A stretch of DNA of 64,000 nt from NCBI GenBank assembly GCA_012845835.1, contig JABAKD010000005.1, positions 12,647,205 through 12,711,204 on the forward strand, in the 5' to 3' direction. Position 1 is the first letter of the stretch, and each line of letters opens with the position of its first letter. Made by a program: the position numbers and the translations under genes. The notes below the pieces were generated by a model. It ran no database searches. It saw only the letters and a list, made by a program, of their open reading frames with translations, and was not told the DNA's origin. This document shows positions 10,700-20,965 of the stretch, one piece after another. This stretch comes from Undaria pinnatifida (taxonomy: Eukaryota > Sar > Phaeophyceae > Laminariales > Alariaceae).

Positions 10700-11712
10700 G
10701 CGTAAGCAAGCGGGGAAGGGGCTCCTTCCGTCCGTTAACCCGATGATTCCCGTAGTAGGCAGCTGGCCGAAGTCTTCGCTACCTTCCTCTCCGACACATC
10801 CAAATATTCCACCAACACGGTGATACGGGTATGATTGCGCGCCCTCGTCGAAGGACACCTGTACCGGACGATTGTATATATAGTGGTTGACCTTCCGCGT
10901 CTCGGAAAGGGAGACAGCTGATGCATCTTGATTGGTACTGCAAGTCCGATGCGAACCCCTCCGCTTGTGGATCTGCACGCGAGTGTCATCCAGAAGGAGT
11001 ATCGTTTTGCTGCGCGCGGTACTCTGACGAAGTAGCGTCTCGGAGTCCCCCCTCCTCTCAATGGTGATATCCATGCAGAGGTCCCTGTCGGTGCTGATAG
11101 GATACCCCACCTTCAGAATATATGATGGCAAATGGACAGTCACTCGACGGTGCGGAAGAGAGCGTGAACCGTGCACATGACGCTGGCTCATCTGCGCGCC
11201 TGCTCGGTGGGATAATCGTGCATGATGCGTGTTGGCAGCCGTCTTGCCGCAGCAGGGGCACCCCGCCGCTAGGAACCCCTTCGTCACCAAAAAGCGTCGT
11301 CCCAGGAATACGAACCCCGAGGCCAGCGTGACTCCGGACGAGCTCGTGGACCTCACCCTCACACCGCGACAGCAGCCGGTCTCGAATGGCTGCGCTGTCG
11401 AGCCTTAACCTTGATATCTGGTCCTGGTGCTCGTGAACGGGCCATCCGTACCCAGTGGGCGTGCTGACTCGTCGAGCTGGTCCAGAGAGGCGATGTACGT
11501 TGCCGGATCTGAAAAATTTGCTGGCTCAGCCCTTGCTGCGCCTTTTGAGAGTTGGTAGCTACCTTGCAACACGGCAGCCAGTAGCTTTCGAGGACACAGC
11601 AGCAAGCACAGTTGCTAGGGCAGCACAAGTATTACGCCTAGCTAATTGCCGTATGCCAAAAGCCATTTCACCGCATAGTTGGCATAATTTAACAATGTTT
11701 TCGTGCTCATAG
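10700..11712 (-). pseudogene. LINE ORF, zinc-knuckle and restriction-like endonuclease region
   Basis: On the minus strand a frame from about 11,362 contains GRRFLVTKGFLAAGCPCCGK followed by NTHHARLSHRAGAQ, a CCHC-like zinc motif in which an expected Cys is Ser. Downstream come DRDLCMDITIERR and KTILLLDDTR, placed as the PD-(D/E)XK-like endonuclease of R2-type LINEs. Then come SETRKVNHYIY and PVQVSFDEG, which match the plus-strand fragment at 14.3 kb (SEVRKRQHYAQPGYLSSDER). The family assignment rests on motif order and on the two copies in this window. Frameshifts separate it from the upstream RT. Confidence 0.75.
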
Positions 11713-12349
11713 AGGGGTATTTCAGAATATCAGGAACCCATCAAAGGGACGTACGTCCTCGGATTATTTTTTGTTGTGCTAGAGGGTCTTCGTGTTTAGA
11801 CTTGTTTTGCTCGAGCTGAGACAAGCGCACCCCTCGCACATCACTCCTCGAACTCTCCACGTCCTCTTGGACGCCACCGATACCCGACACAGAATCATGA
11901 CCTTGGAGCTATGGACAATGAGCGTGGACGAATGATTCATCTATCAATTTACCTAGAAAATCTGGGGATGAACCCAGAATGTCCCCTGGGGGCGACAGCA
12001 CTATTGTTTTCGTAAGCTCTCAGGGGCTGGAGCTCACGCAGCGACCAGCCGGCTGATCCCGACGGACTGTGCTTGCCTCCTGCGGGCTGTGTAGCGTATC
12101 TCTGCTCCCGCACCACACGCCCCTTGCGCAGATCCGGCATACAGGTTATGAACTTCGATTTAGTAGTAGTATTGGCAATTCGCAGCAGTAGCTCCAGATG
12201 ACGATGGTTGTTCCCTGTAGTTGCGGCTACGGAGGACTCCACAGAACTGCAAGGGCTATCCGGCGATTTTCAGCAACCACTACATGCTCCAATCAATCGA
12301 AGATCTCGCCATTGTATATTGTTTCAGCGTCATGTGCCGTCAACATCTC
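11713..12349 (-). other. Unreadable middle section of the LINE remnant
   Basis: This lies between recognisable LINE blocks. No LINE motif is convincing here, and the segment may be decayed LINE or an insertion. The short frame at 11,949-12,242 has no domain. Confidence 0.35.
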
Positions 12350-13018
12350 CACACAAGACGGCTTCGAGGCACCTTCCTCACCATCGCGGAAATCCCTGTC
12401 CCGCCAGAATTCCTGAATTACGTCTGCCATCGCTTTCTTCGATACCCCATGCACGTCGTGAAGTCCCTTACTCTACGTACTCCAGATGTGATGGACGAGA
12501 TCCGAGTGGAGCAGCTTTCTCCGGGCTTTTTCCCCCACTGTGCTGAAGAGGTCGGTAAAAGCCTGTGGCACCGTCGTCACAAAAACCCTAACAGACGCTG
12601 GCGCTCCCCGTGCTTCAATCAACAGCAATAGTGGTATGAACCCTTCGGCCCCCGTGGATATGCCCGACTGTGCTTTTTGGTGGGACCGCAGCGTCGACCG
12701 ACTCGTCGGGGACCCGTTCTTCAACAACGACGATTCGTCCGCTGTCCCTGGAAACTCGCGCCGGCGTTCAAGCATCCACATTGCGTTGGTGTCTTCCTTC
12801 TGACCCGCAAGCAGGGACAGCCCAGGGTCAATTTCCCGATCAATGTACGAGGTCCGATGCATCATAGAATTGGTGGCGATCAGGTTGGGCACCTGGTTTA
12901 GGGCAAATATTTTTCCGGTGTAGGCGGCGGCTTCAGTGCCGAGTTGTTGCGTTCCCGCCCTTTTCGATCTATCGCAATGACGTTGCACACCACGTAAACC
13001 TCGCATGCCAACCATCTC
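12350..13018 (-). pseudogene. LINE ORF, region between RT and endonuclease
   Basis: The frame at 13,015-12,473 contains LIATNSMMHRTSYIDREIDP, then AMWMLERRREFPGTADESS and LIEARGAPASVRVFVTTVPQ. After a frameshift the protein continues as GLHDVHGVSKKAMADVIQEF near 12,470-12,400. These blocks follow the RT in the REL-type LINE ORF, which supports one decayed element. Multiple stops show that it is dead. Confidence 0.75.
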
Positions 13019-13074
13019 TACCCTATCCCCGTCCGCGATGCAAAAACGGATGCCTTTGGACGGACAACCAGACA

Positions 13075-13345
13075 GAACAACACCTACACACCTACACGAC
13101 TGAACTCAGCAGGAACCCTGGGCCAGCATCGCTGCTAACCTCGCCTGGTAGATAGACCCGACTGAATATCAAGAAGGGAAGCAGAGAAGTGATAGTATAT
13201 TCGCCATAGTCGGTGACGTTCATTGTTGTATGTTTCGGTTACATGCTACGGTTTGATTTAGATCATGCATGCCTCCGAATCAGTAGCAAAACCCTCGGAT
13301 GTGCCAGGATGCCCCCAGATGCCACAGTAGGCGCATGCTCCTTCG
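13075..13345. repeat. Dispersed repeat F, copy 2, within the LINE
   Basis: Homologous to 9640-9915. It sits between the LINE RT block (above about 13,350) and the downstream LINE block (below 13,018), so it is either an insertion that split the LINE or a shared LINE segment. Target duplications could not be resolved. Confidence 0.5.
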
Positions 13346-13830
13346 AAGGAAAAGAGCAGCCGGCTTGTTGGGGTTGATGGTAATGCGTTTGTCGCACAGT
13401 TTATGCTGGAGAAATAAAGGGCACAGTATCCACATTGGTCGGTGCGATCTCCGTAATGCCAAAGCTGCTAAATTCCAAACAAGCAAATACTTCAGCGCCT
13501 CGAGCGTCGAATTCCTCGCGGACGCGCTTCAGACCTGGTAGAACCGACATACCGGACAACACCGAGACCGATCATGATGGCGCCCCTTTGCTGCATCCCA
13601 TCGCCGCGGTCGATCTTGCAACTCTCCCCTGCATCCATCTCGAATAATGTAGGCATGAGTATCTTGGCCGGAACACTTGGCGACGAACTGCGTAGGCGTC
13701 GACACACAAGTGATCGCCTTTGCGAGCACTGCAGTCCGTTCGACCGTGCATAAAGCTTTGGAGAAGTCAATCAGGATGAGCCAATTGCTTTTGGTGACAT
13801 GGTGCACTCGGATGCGTAGCACTTTTTTCT
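13346..13830 (-). pseudogene. LINE reverse transcriptase fragment
   Basis: The minus-strand frame from 13,822 reads NWLILIDFSKALCTVERTAV, a match to the non-LTR RT block (I/V)D(F/L)SKAFDTV, with the Phe-Asp of that block altered. A second frame gives CKIDRGDGMQQRGA, the conserved (D)GVQQG loop. A third gives LKRVREEFDARGAEVFA, just before where the YLDD active site should stand. The catalytic YxDD is not intact. The 5' part of the ORF is missing above 13,830. Confidence 0.8.
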
Positions 13831-14260
13831 ACTTCAGTTCTTTCCTACCCGGATCAAAAACTGAGATTGTTTCTGGCGCCATCCAAAAACTGAGATTCTT
13901 CATTTTCTTGTAGTATGCGATGTCTTGCTCTTGGGACCATACTGTTGCATGAACATTTGATTCCTCGGGTATTCAATAACTTTATTCTGACAAGGTCGCT
14001 CTCGTAGTACGTGCCTGGCAGGCAGGACGTATCCAGCACGAAAGGAACCCAGACCTTTTCTTGCACAAACGATGGTGAGCTTCTTGCCTGGTTTCCCGTT
14101 GTTGTTATTTACCTATTTTAGCTGCTTGTAGAGATCAGCGGTTGTTTGTGTTATCCGTCACAATACCAGTTGTCGCGTGGCAAGCAAACGTAGCACTAGT
14201 ATACGGTAGAGCGCGCGGTGGGGGCAGCAAGCGAAGGAGGTGAGGATTGCCTAGTTCCTG

Positions 14261-14765
14261 CCCACATTGCCCTTGAATCCCTCGGACAGAAAGCTAAGTG
14301 AGGAAAGTATTGGAGACATCCCGTCCCGGGTTTTCCGCGACATATCGATCCTGCTCGGCGTTACATATCTCGACAATACCTCGACAGTACGCATGCAGAC
14401 CAGGAAGCAGATTGGTGTAGGTAGTGGTGATCGTGACGCATTAGCTACCGCTGTCTCCGAGGTGCGCAAGCGCCAGCACTACGCTCAACCGGGATACCTG
14501 TCCTCGGACGAGCGGGGCCGTAAACTAGCCATCTTAAAAGCCTTTTGGCGTCGCGGGGTAGGCGGCAGTGCCTGCGTCGACCAGCTGGCAGCGACCGCGG
14601 AGATGGATTCACGACGGGCAAAGGAGTAGTGAAGGTAGGAGTCATGCAGACCGTATCGGCAACCATGCAGGCCTACCCTCCAACATTTGAAACCTACTGA
14701 GCCACATTAAGGCGTCGTCTTCATGTCGTGGGGGTCGGGTCTGCTACCACCCGCCCCTCCCCGCC
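14261..14765 (+). pseudogene. Second LINE 3' fragment, plus strand
   Basis: The frame 14,267-14,629 contains ISILLGVTYLDNTSTVRM (endonuclease-like strand, expected LLDVT, here LLGVT). Next comes AVSEVRKRQHYAQPG, then LSSDERGRKLAILKAFWRRG and SACVDQLAA. After a stop it continues with a short MQTVSATMQ block. This is the same protein region as 10.7-11.0 kb on the minus strand, so it is a separate, convergent LINE copy truncated to its 3' end. A TAG/CAG-rich tract follows directly. Confidence 0.75.
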
Positions 14766-14790
14766 GCGCATCCTAGCGTCTTGGCGATCT

Positions 14791-15008
14791 CGCAGTAATA
14801 ATAGCAGTAAGAGCAGCTGCAGCAGTAGCAACAGTAGGAGCAGCAGTAGCAACAGTAGTAGTGGCGGTAGTAGTTGTAGCAGTAGCAGCAGCTGCAGTGT
14901 TGATAGTACTGTAGTAGCAGTGGTGGTAGTTGTAGTAGTAGTTGTAGTAGTAGCAGTAATAGTAGCAGTAGTAGTAGCAGCAGCGGTAGTATTGGTAGTA
15001 GTAGTTGA
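14791..15008. repeat. Interrupted TAG/CAG trinucleotide array
   Basis: About 215 bp of mixed AGC and AGT triplets directly follow the LINE fragment. Long serine-rich, valine-rich and tyrosine/cysteine-rich frames across it are artefacts of the triplet repeat. Confidence 0.9.
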
Positions 15009-15690
15009 ATTTTGAAGCGGTGTTTCTGTGACTGCTGTCTGTCTGTGTACAGTGTGTTGTGTGTTGTCTGCTGTGCGTACGTGTGTTGTGTGTTCTGTGT
15101 ATGGTATGAGGTGTGTGTTGTATTTTGTGATACAAGTGTGTTACGTTTTGGTGGTGGGTGTGTACTAGGTGTGCGCCAGTGTATGTGCGTGGCATGGGCG
15201 GGGGGAAGACGTGAAGGGCTGTATCTTCGGGTGGGGTGGGGGGGCGGGGGGCAGGGGAGAGAGAAGGGGGAAGTGGGAAGGCCGGGGGGGGGGGGGGGGG
15301 GGGTACTTGTAGGGGGGAGGTAAGGGGTGTACTCATCGGGGGAGGGGGTTGGGGAGTAGAGTGTCCATGCTTGTGCATATGTGTGCTTCGTGTTGCTGTA
15401 TGACGTGCATGCGTGTGAGCTGTTGCGGGAATGGAGTGTAGGGGTGGGGAGGTGAGGCGATGGGGAGGGGGGGGGGGGGGGGAGGGTATGGGTGGAGGGA
15501 TTGGTGGAGGGGTGGGAAAGGGGGGGCACGTTGGGGGTGCGATGGCGTTGGGGGAGGGGGGGGGGGGTTGGAGGGGGGCGTGCTTGCTTGGGTGGTTGGT
15601 GCGTGTTTTTCTCTGTGTTTGTGTGCGTGAGGTGATGTGTGTAAGGGAGTCTTGTGTCTGTCTGTATGTCAATAAATAGTACAGACATGC
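15009..15690. repeat. G-rich and GT-rich low-complexity tract
   Basis: TGTGT-rich sequence passes into GGGGT/GGGGA-rich DNA with pure G runs at about 15,286-15,303 and 15,467-15,482. Strong strand asymmetry is clear. Proline-rich minus-strand frames of about 300 residues are composition artefacts. Confidence 0.85.
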
Positions 15691-16980
15691 ACTACCGGGT
15701 ACTGGTATCTATATACATTTGATGAACCTGGTTTTGTACAAGGTTTTTGCATCGTCTGCCCAACGTACATGAGTGTTTTAACCCACTAGAACCGTCGCTG
15801 TTAGCTATTGGCAATGGGTATCCTGCTTCGGCGCCGATCTGATCCTAACAGGTTATGAAACCTCCAAGCTAACTCTGGATGTAGGTTGTAACGATAGGCT
15901 CGACCCCCATGGTCTTACCTGGCCCGATAGTTGAATAATTTTCGCGCGAAGCGCGAAAATCTTTTTTTGGCCGATATTTTTTGTCAACGGCACGTGTAAA
16001 AGATCACAACTACAGGCAGTAAATGTTGCATAACTTTTGATCAAATGGGAGTACGTCGGCAAACAGGGTATCGGATTGAAGCGCTTGATGTCGTCTACCT
16101 CCTGGGGTGGGTAGAACGATCGACGTGGAATACAGTGGCCAAGAGGAGAGCCAAGACCGAACGGAAATGAAATATGTGTCAATGTATTTGTTCTTGAAAT
16201 AATACAAAAGTTTAGCCCCGAGTACAAGCAAGATTATGCCACTACATGCTCCCTCAAGCTACATCCATAAACGCATGCCTGCACAACGCGCCTACCCTGT
16301 GGGCACGACAATGAGCTGCCCGAGATAACCATGCCCTCGAGGTACGTGCTCTCCCTAACAAACGCGAACCCTTTCATTGACGTAGACTTATGGTCCACCT
16401 ACTTCGAGCTGCACCCCCCCGGGTAAGCATCATCCCCGACGCAGTGACACTCGCTACCGAACATCCGGATGGGCCTCGTGGCAATCGGGTTGACTTGACG
16501 CGGCGTCGACTCTCTGGCATGGTGCAAATGGGACCTGGAGATGACAAGAACAACTGGTTGTGGTGACGTTTGAAGGCTCCGACTCGCATTTTGTGCCCGC
16601 ACGTAGGCAGTGCTGGTTCCGCCGCTTAGCACCCGCCGCCGAAGAAGCGCCTGACACAGCGCTAAGCCCAGCACTGCTGTTGCCCCCGGCGGAGTTACCC
16701 TGCTCTGCTCCTCCAACCCCCGAACACCGTCTCCACCGGCTATCATGCCGTTTCGTCTCTTATGATCTTGCGTCTCTTGTCGGCCTGGGATGGAGGTCCT
16801 GGCTTGCCCGCACCCGCTCGATTCTGCTTTCCTGCCGGCCTTCCGACAGGAGCAGGAGGAGCGACCACACGCTGAATTCCATCCCGGGCGAATAGCAGCA
16901 GCGCCACAAAGACCGCCCTACGGCAGGCGTGGACAACATGTATTTGCCTCATGTTTTTGTGCTTTTGAGGTACGCCGCCG
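15691..16980. other. Unassigned stretch with one perfect hairpin
   Basis: I see no supported gene. Frames such as 15,853-16,227 (minus) and 16,560-16,895 (plus) show no recognisable domain. The hairpin at 15,938 is listed separately. Confidence 0.4.
15938..15960. other. Perfect 10-bp hairpin followed by a T run
   Basis: ATTTTCGCGC and GCGCGAAAAT pair around a GAA loop, followed within 2 bases by a run of seven Ts. It looks like a bacterial intrinsic terminator but sits in repeat-rich eukaryotic DNA with no gene upstream, so a regulatory role is not supported. Confidence 0.7.
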
Positions 16981-16984
16981 CTTG

Positions 16985-17270
16985 GGCAGAGCCGACCACA
17001 GCAGTACTACAGCAGCACTACTACTTGTACTACCAGAGTTGCGCCGCGCAAAACCCCCGTGTCGCTCGGGCAGAGCCGATCACAGCAGTACTACGGGCAG
17101 AGCCGATCACAGTAGTACTACAGCAGCACTACTACTTGTAGTACCATAGTTGCGCCGCGCACAACCCCCGTGTCGCTCGGGCAGAGCCGATCACAGCAGT
17201 ACTACAGCAGCACTACTATTAATACTTGAACTACCAGAGTTGCGCCGCGCACAACCCCGTGTCGCTCGCT
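16985..17270 (+). repeat. Tandem repeat of about 80-85 bp, three main units
   Basis: Units start GGGCAGAGCCGA(C/T)CACAG and contain CAGTACTACAGCAGCACTAC, an AGTTGCGCCGCGCA block and CCCGTGTCGCTCGG. A short partial unit lies near 17,075-17,100. A CTGATTGGCCTGTACTATGG motif is then repeated at 17,272 and 17,345. Confidence 0.85.
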
Positions 17271-17279
17271 GATTGGCCT

Positions 17280-17695
17280 GTACTATGGTGTACTATGGGG
17301 AGGGACTGTGTAGAAAAAGAAAAAGAGGCCTAAATGGAGCCTTCTGATTGGCCTGTACTATGGGTAGGCAGGTAAGACCATGGGGGTAGCCCTCCCAACT
17401 TTTTCCTTCACGAAATCGCCGGTTTTAAAACCAGCTCCCGGTCGTATCTCCTGAAATACGATGTCCTTCGACACCCCGACGTCATCGATCGATAGGCCTC
17501 TGTACACAAGAAAAAATATAGGAATACTTTTTTTTCAATAGTATCCTTCCTTGTGTCGAGCAGCCATGAAACGTTTGTTAAATAATATCGCTGGTTTCGG
17601 GGGGGGCAATCTTAGAATCAGTCACCTGCAGGGATCAAACCGGAGCATTTGATCAGCTCTGCATGTATATTTAATACCACCTTCTTCCATTCATA
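17280..17695. other. Unassigned stretch
   Basis: No gene, RNA or repeat beyond a short duplication of the GATTGGCCTGTACTATGG motif is visible. Confidence 0.4.
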
Positions 17696-17701
17696 GTAGT
17701 A

Positions 17702-17882
17702 TATTATAAAAATTAAAATACACTCCAGCTGTGAGATCGAAGATTTCGTCGAAACTCATCTTTGCAAGCTGTGTGTGATACTCCGATCGCGCGCATTACG
17801 AGTTGTGTGTCCTCATTAAGGATATAGTATATACATTAATACATAACACTCACAGCTGGAGTGTATTTTCATTTTTATAATA
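17702..17882. mobile_element. 181-bp terminal-inverted-repeat form of family A
   Basis: The left end TATTATAAAAATTAAAATAC continuing to CACTCCAGCTGTGAG is matched by its inverse at 17,849-17,882 with one mismatch over 34 bp. If the terminal TA is the target duplication, the inverted repeat starts TTATAAAAAT. Copies near 27.2, 29.7 and 42.1 kb share this TA-TTATAAAAAT edge. The interior is the first ~130 bp of family A. It is best read as a MITE-like deletion derivative, with Tc1/mariner-type TA use as a possibility only. Confidence 0.75.
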
Positions 17883-17939
17883 AAGCTAACATGAAGTCTA
17901 CGGGTATACGAGTAGGGTAGACCCGAACAACTTGTTTAG

Positions 17940-18600
17940 GTTTTTTTTCTCTTTTTTTTTTTTCTTGATCAATGGTTAGCTTGCTCCTTTTTTCTTTTCT
18001 TGGTGTTTTGGTTCTAGAGTGCATGGTTTTGTGGCATATGCAAAGAGTTGGAAAGTTGATGCGATAGACAGCGACAGGCAGTGAAGCAGTAGTGCCCAAG
18101 AGGCACACACGGACGAACCATCGTCTCCGTGTTACATACCGTAAGTATAGTATGGTACAGAACCTCCAACGAGAAACAGGATGGTAAACGAGCAAACACT
18201 GATTCTAAGAAAGCCCTTCTTCCCCGAAACCAACGATTTCTTTTATGGACGTTTCGTGGCTGCTCGACGCGAGAAAGAATGCTATGAAAAAACTAATCAA
18301 CAAAAAATTATCATGTGTGCCAAGGACTATCGACCAACGATGACGTCGGGGTGGCAGGGGGTAGCAAGGCAGGGGTGAAATCTTTAAGGAGGTACGCCCG
18401 GGAGTTGATTTCGAACCCGGCGATTTCGTAAAGGAAACTTGAGGGGGGTACCGAAGAACGATAGTCTAGATACCAAAGCAGACTGACATTTACAGGAATA
18501 CAAGATAACCTGGGAGCCATTCATTGTACTGAAGCTGTTAGTGTAGAACGCATCTTTTCCCAAGCAAGAAACCCAGTCTGGATCGGTGTTCCTGTTTCTT
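17940..18600. other. Unassigned stretch
   Basis: A T-rich tract lies at 17,940-18,000. No gene is supported. Short frames on both strands lack domains. Confidence 0.35.
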
Positions 18601-18624
18601 ATTGGGTATTCTGCCTATACTGTG

Positions 18625-18955
18625 AGATTGTGGAGAAAGTTTTTTTTTTCACACACTTACTTCTACTTTCCAGCTTCTGGACACGCCGTGGTCGCAGGGG
18701 TCGTCCCTTCTTTCCCCCCGTTCTTGCTTTCAATTTTTGTCACGCATACGACGTAAGGTTCAGCAATCCCACTGCTCCTCGATATTTCATCGAGTGTTGT
18801 TGCTAACTCACGCTCTCTCGTTTACTGCAAGTCAATTTGTGCACAAGAAAAAGTCCCAACGAATTCATTCAAGTATGCACTCGGCGGGGTTTGAACTCAA
18901 GAAACTGACCTATACCAGGCCCCAGGATAACCTGATGCGCCACCGGGGCGACCGA
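18625..18955 (-). mobile_element. tRNA-derived SINE, copy 1 (reverse)
   Basis: On the minus strand it begins GGTCGCCCCGGTGGCGCATC, an A-box-like head (TGGCGCATCAGG). A B-box-like GAGTTCAAACCCC follows about 50 bp later. The body includes GGGACTTTTTCTTGTGCAC, AGAGAGCGTGAGTTAGCAAC and GCAGTGGGATTGCTGAACC. All of these recur in the plus-strand copy at 22.3 kb. The tail runs to the pyrimidine tract near 18,640. RNA polymerase III transcription and LINE-driven spread are inferred from the family type. Confidence 0.8.
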
Positions 18956-19274
18956 TATTTCGTTAGCCGTCGACGCATAGTCAACCAACCAACAGACATC
19001 AGGCACAATAGTAGGTGCATTGTGTGTTGTTTGCTGTGCTGTTCAGCATTCATTCACTTGTATTTCGCTGAATTGCCTACGCGAAGGGGCGTACCCTTGA
19101 ACAAATCATCATCGCGTAAGTACACCAGGTGCCTGGGGTATTAAAAAAAAAAAACGTCAGCATGCACCTTGAAGTACGGGGATAACACATGGACCGGTCC
19201 GTGGGTCGGCCCTTCAAATCCACGGGCTGGCCCACAGAGATGGCGGACCAACCCACATTGAGCCCGTGCCTCGT

Positions 19275-19505
19275 GAGCCTCGCTGCAATGGGCCGGGCCG
19301 GGAGTGTTTTCGAAATTCGATGAGCGAGGCCGGGCCGCGGCCCACACTCTTTGATAATTTGACGGGGAGGGCAGGGCCGCGGCCCACACTCTGAAGCTTT
19401 GATGGGCAGGGCCGAGTCGCGGCGTATCCTCTGAAAACTTGATGAGCCGGGCCGGGCCGCGGCCCACTCTGTGAATAATGATGGGCCAGCCCACAAGCGT
19501 CGGCC
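19275..19505. repeat. GC-rich tandem repeat, unit about 55 bp
   Basis: Four to five units contain the palindrome GGGCCGCGGCCC followed by ACTCT and a short AT-containing linker with GATGGGC or GATGAGC. Minus-strand frames through it are repetitive (GRGPA... type) and are not taken as a gene. Confidence 0.8.
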
Positions 19506-19738
19506 CATGGCAAGCCCCTCCTATCTGTGATGGTTTGATAACCCGCGTGTGTTACATGTAGGTTTGCAATGTGTTGTCTAAAGCACCCCCTTGCCCCGGT
19601 CCGCATCAGATTCTGCATGGAATAGGTGCCAAGTCCACACCTTGAGCATACTACACGGTACGTATGCCGGTGCCAACAAACTGCTCTGTACATTTAATAC
19701 TTCAAGTAAATAGAATATATCGGGCAGGCAAAGAAAGA

Positions 19739-19915
19739 CACAACACCGTGATTCTCAGCATTCGCTTTGCTTGCGTTCGGTCGAGACGACCGGTCGGTGA
19801 ATGAATGCTTGCTCTCTAGACACAACATTGTGTGGTTCGCAGCATTCGCTTTACTTGTGTACAGTCGAGACGACCGGTCGATGAATGAAGTGCTTTCGAG
19901 ATCTCTGTAACGCAA
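19739..19915. repeat. Tandem duplication of about 84 bp
   Basis: Two units share CACAACA(C/T)(C/T)GTG, CAGCATTCGCTTT and GTCGAGACGACCGGTCG followed by TGAATGAA. Divergence is about ten percent by eye. Confidence 0.8.
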
Positions 19916-20382
19916 CATTATCGACCATCTCATAAGAAAGAGTGTCGCAGGAATCTCCGCCTGTGGAAACTCCGAGGAAATCATGTATGATGCTAGCATT
20001 CGGGAAGGGCTATACTAAAATAAAGTTAATGTAGAAGAGATCACCATGTCGTATTTGAATAAGGGGCTTAGCCTACCTACCCCAGTACCCCGGATTATCA
20101 TTTAGAGGGACTGTACCATAACAATGATGGTACCCGTAGCGTAGCAGCAAACTAGCTGCAGTCTGGTGGCTGTGGGCTCGACAGGCCCAGGTTTTATGCC
20201 TCTGCCCATAGACGGTGGGGGTGGTGTGTGTGATGGTTTTTCTGGTTTGTGTCCTCTCCAACAGCGTCCGACGAGTGCCTTGATTAGTGCATGTGCATCC
20301 CATGTGTCACCATCCATCCATCCATCGGCATATCTATGCTATGTATCACCCTCAAGACAAATTCTCCCTACACTGTGCCTAT

Positions 20383-20510
20383 AGTAGCAGCAGTAGTATA
20401 GTAGTATAGTAGTATTAATAGTAGCAGTAGTAGCAGTAGTAGTAGCAGCAGCAGTAGTAGTAGCAGTAGTAGTAGTAGCAGCAGTAGTAGTAGTAGCAGT
20501 AGTAGTAGTT
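20383..20510. repeat. TAG/CAG trinucleotide array
   Basis: About 125 bp of AGT and AGC triplets, followed by a short duplication containing TACTTGGTCCTAG near 20,510-20,565. Confidence 0.9.
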
Positions 20511-20711
20511 ACTTGGTCCTAGATGGGCTACCAATGGTAGTAGTTGCCTTACTTGGTCCTAGCTAGGTGGACGAATTCGCAAGCTGTTGTCGGTGAATTC
20601 AACGGGATGTTTTTGTTGTTGAAGCACTACAAAGGAGTACCCACTAGACCACTCACCCATGGGGCACGTGGCTGAGCGGTGTTCTAGTGGGTCGTATCAA
20701 TAGTCCTATAT

Positions 20712-20965
20712 TACAAGTATCAAAAATAAAATACGATCCAGCTGTGAGATCGAGGAAGATTTCGTCGAAACTCATCTTTGCAAGCTGTGTGTGTCATACT
20801 ACTCCGATCGCGCGTATTACTGGGTGTGTGTCCTCATTGAGGATATTATTATAGGTGAACGACTTCCTTACTTACGTAGAACTACAGTGTAGCTTGTGCC
20901 AGGGTCAACAGGGTGATGTTAATCAATCTGCGCGCGGAAACTACATAAACCCTATTATAGACTAG
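20712..20965 (+). repeat. Dispersed repeat family A, copy 3 (truncated)
   Basis: It starts with AAAATACGATCCAGCTGTGAG and continues through CGTCGAAACTCATCTTTGC, the TACTCCGATCGCGCG block and GGGTCAACAGGGTGATGTTA to the GCGCGCGGAAACTA module, where similarity stops. Confidence 0.8.

Noticed and set aside
14744..15688. Frames of about 300 residues on the minus strand
   Set aside because: They are Pro/Thr-, Tyr- and Cys-rich products of the TAG/CAG and G-rich low-complexity tract, with no domain.
15938..15968. Bacterial intrinsic terminator
   Set aside because: The form fits, but there is no gene upstream and the surroundings are eukaryotic repeats.
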